A DNA stretch of 53,809 nucleotides from JAVVXB01 sp036651815. Its GTDB lineage: Bacteria > Bacillota > Clostridia > Christensenellales > CAG-138. A program made the translations under genes and the position numbers. Within the stretch, counting starts at the first letter, position 1, and every line of letters begins with the position of its first letter. This document shows positions 52,801 to 53,809 of this stretch, piece by piece. Location: positions 1 to 53,809 of the forward strand of contig JAVVXB010000021.1 in NCBI GenBank assembly GCA_036651815.1, read 5' to 3'. Under the pieces are notes generated by a model that saw only the letters and a list, made by a program, of their open reading frames with translations, was not told the DNA's origin and did no database searches.

Positions 52801-53370
52801 GCCATGGATGAGGATATCAACGTACTTGTCATGGATACCGAGGTGTACAGCAACACTGGCGGACAGGCCAGCAAAGCAACGCCAACCGGCTCGATTGCTA
52901 AATTTGCTGCTTCTGGTAAGCGTACCAAAAAGAAGGATCTAGGACTCATGGCCATGAGCTATGGATATGTCTATGTTGCAAAGGTGAGTATGGGCGCCAA
53001 CCCGAACCAACTGATGAAGGCTGTCAACGAAGCGGAAGCATACAAGGGACCATCGCTCATTATTGCCTATGCACCCTGCATCAACCATGGCATCAATATG
53101 AGCCATTCGCAGATTGAGGCCAAGAAGGCTGTTGAGGCTGGTTACTGGCCGCTGTATCGGTACAATCCGGATCTGGCTGCTGCGGGCCAGAACCCATTCT
53201 CATTAGATAGCAAGGATCCGACTGCCAGCTTTAATGACTTTATTATGGGCGAGGTGCGGTACGCATCCCTTAAAAAGCTGTTTCCCGGTGTGGCAGATGA
53301 ACTGTTTATCCGCGCCGAGAAGGAAGCAACTGATAAGATTGACTACTATAAGAAACTCAAGGACATGTAA
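49804..53370 (+). CDS. nifJ: Pyruvate:ferredoxin (flavodoxin) oxidoreductase
   Basis: Oxidises pyruvate to acetyl-CoA and CO2, reducing ferredoxin; the main entry to fermentation in anaerobes. The 1188-residue protein is full length. Domains in order: pyrimidine-binding domain (YPITPSSPMAE, 1-260), the transketolase-like C-terminal part of it (260-410), gamma domain, the two-cluster ferredoxin domain (CIQCNQCALVCP at 688, CTGCGNCTDVCP at 744) and the TPP-binding domain (CAGCGE at 810, GDGWAYDIGYGG near 982). It has its own consensus promoter and an AGGAGG site. It probably passes electrons to the ferredoxin at 34292. Confidence 0.97.
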   Translation: MAKTMTIDGNTAASHVAYAFSDVAAIYPITPSSPMAEVADEWAAGGRKNLFGQQVRIAEMQSEGGAAGAVHGSLKAGALTTTFTASQGLLLMIPNMYKISGELLPGVFHVSARALAAHALSIFGDHSDVMSCRQTGFAMLASASVQEVMDLALVTHLSAIKSSIPFLHFFDGFRTSHEVQKIEMIDYEDMAKLCDFDAVKQFRARALNPEHPHQSGTAQNPDVYFQGREAANQYYDKIPATVQHYMDEVGKITGRKYHLFDYIGAPDAERVIVLMGSGADVTEEAINYLNKQGAKLGVLKVRLYRPFAAAKFVDALPKTVKHIAVLDRTKEPGSLGEPLYQDVINALVENGKKDICVVGGRYGLGSKEFTPTMVSAVFENLSAKTPKNHFTVGIVDDVTHTSLPVAKQINAAPEGTIACKFFGLGSDGTVGANKNSIKIIGDHTNLFAQGYFAYDSKKSGGLTVSHLRFGKQPIQSPYLIDSADFVACHNPSYVTRYNVAEGIKEGGVFLLNSPWTLAEMERELPASMKRAIAENNLRFYNIDAIALARKVGMGGRINTIMQSAFFKLANVIPADEAIEYMKAAAKKSYGKKGDEVVQKNWDAIDAGATAFVEIQYPASWKTTTAGATPVKTTDDPYFTNFIHPILSQEGDKLPVSAMSADGTVPTGTTKYEKRGIAVDVPEWIPENCIQCNQCALVCPHATIRPFLVNADERKAAPESFVTKKAIGKELDGYEFRMQISPMDCTGCGNCTDVCPAKQKALVMRPLAKAQNDEKNWDYAMTLKKKDVVLNTTTVKGSQFLQPLFEFSGACAGCGETPYVKLLTQLFGDRMIIANATGCSSIYGGSAPTCPYTTNEKGQGPAWSNSLFEDNAEFGFGMNLATKQRRAKLIDAVEKLIAVEYCEAAVKAAGAEWLANRDDAKGSRIAGDKLIAVCKDGIDLSGTQYEAEWLKNGKICSCDACTYAREVIEMADLLTKRSVWVFGGDGWAYDIGYGGLDHVLAMDEDINVLVMDTEVYSNTGGQASKATPTGSIAKFAASGKRTKKKDLGLMAMSYGYVYVAKVSMGANPNQLMKAVNEAEAYKGPSLIIAYAPCINHGINMSHSQIEAKKAVEAGYWPLYRYNPDLAAAGQNPFSLDSKDPTASFNDFIMGEVRYASLKKLFPGVADELFIRAEKEATDKIDYYKKLKDM

Positions 53371-53498
53371 GTAGTTGAATCGAACAAAGGCCCACTCATT
53401 AGAGGGTGCGTCTTAGAGATTTAGTATCCCGGGAAAATATCGACATAGATGGTATGAATTTACGGTTCTTCGTCAATAGTTGGGGTAGAGCAAGTAGA

Positions 53499-53809
53499 CT
53501 AAGCAACATGAGGAGTCATCTGCGAAGGAGCGGATGACTCCTTTGCATTGAGGGTGAGAAGGATACGCCGACGAAAGTTGTGAAAGCTGCGGTAGCCGTA
53601 AGCAATGCGTTTTAATACCTTGATTGTATTATTACATCCTTCAGTAAAGCCGTTTGAATAGGGGCAGTCAAAGGCGTTAAGAATGTATTTCTCCCAGTTT
53701 TGCAGCATGGTCAAGCAGGCGGTGAACTCTGGAATATCTGCAACAAGGGCATACACCAACTTTAAGCTGTTTTCGTTTGAGAACACAGACAGCGACAGCG
53801 AAACCACAC
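53499..53809 (-). mobile_element. ISL3-type transposase, C-terminal part
   Basis: The last 100 or so residues of a transposase of the ISL3 family, which is cut by the right window edge. Typical is the sequence YSNGFTEGCNNTIKVLKRIA then YGYRSFHNFRRR. The stop is at 53499. A 10-base-pair hairpin (53511-53520, 53533-53542) overlaps its end. It suggests an insertion sequence right after the nifJ gene. Whether it is intact is unknown. Confidence 0.85.
53511..53545. terminator. Hairpin at the end of the transposase
   Basis: AGGAGTCATC and GATGACTCCT arms around 12 bases, followed on the + strand by TT. It may stop transcription from the nifJ side, protecting the transposase gene or the reverse. 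Confidence 0.6.

Overview
The window reads as chromosome of an anaerobic, low-to-moderate GC Gram-positive bacterium, most likely a Clostridia/Firmicutes member. The grounds are a full-length pyruvate:ferredoxin oxidoreductase, a 2x[4Fe-4S] ferredoxin, a desulfoferrodoxin-type superoxide reductase, an ECF transporter next to truA, the yaaO-holB-ricT order known from Bacillus, DHHW/MBOAT/DUF4358 surface genes, a VanW-family lipoprotein and strong GGAGG ribosome sites. The species cannot be named from the sequence alone. Almost all of it is ordinary, tightly packed chromosome; the accessory material is a small AT-rich island near 26.1-28.0 kb and two insertion-sequence remnants.

Left part (1-8.8 kb, + strand): a molybdenum/tungsten cofactor cluster. 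It starts with the end of an ABC ATPase, then moeA, a second MoeA fused to a binding-protein-like domain, moaC, moaA, a MOSC protein, a molybdopterin-binding protein, modA, modB and a mogA/moaB-type gene. Molybdopterin synthase (moaD/moaE) is not in the window. Next (8.9-15.6 kb, - strand) come tldD-tldE and the translation block rpmG-secE-nusG-rplK-rplA-rplJ-rplL, with an L10-leader attenuator before rplJ. An MFS exporter is divergent from tldD.

Middle (17.4-26 kb): two CNNM/CBS membrane proteins, a DUF4358-MBOAT-DHHW operon for surface O-acylation (- strand), then a cysteine desulfurase and thiI on the + strand. From 26.1 to 28.0 kb lies an AT-rich island with two decayed genes and a coiled-coil lipoprotein, abutting the 3' end of tRNA-Leu. 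A VanW lipoprotein, tRNA-Asn, a PH-like membrane protein, a yaaO-like decarboxylase, holB, ricT and a ferredoxin follow.

Right part (34.7-53.8 kb): a sigma factor broken by one base in an A8 run with its partner membrane protein, a thioredoxin-reductase-like flavoprotein, glmM, nth, obgE, superoxide reductase and yhbY. After a decayed IS5-family transposase, the ecfA1-ecfA2-ecfT-truA-tadA operon (-) is divergent from an amidohydrolase-queT-GNAT operon (+), with a palindrome between the two promoters. The window ends with pyruvate:ferredoxin oxidoreductase and the C-terminal part of an ISL3-type transposase. No single large unknown system is evident; the most promising observations are the A8 frameshift in the sigma factor, apparently leaderless promoters, a family of T/A-rich palindromes, the PerR-box-like site before the superoxide reductase, and the shared ECF/QueT control region.
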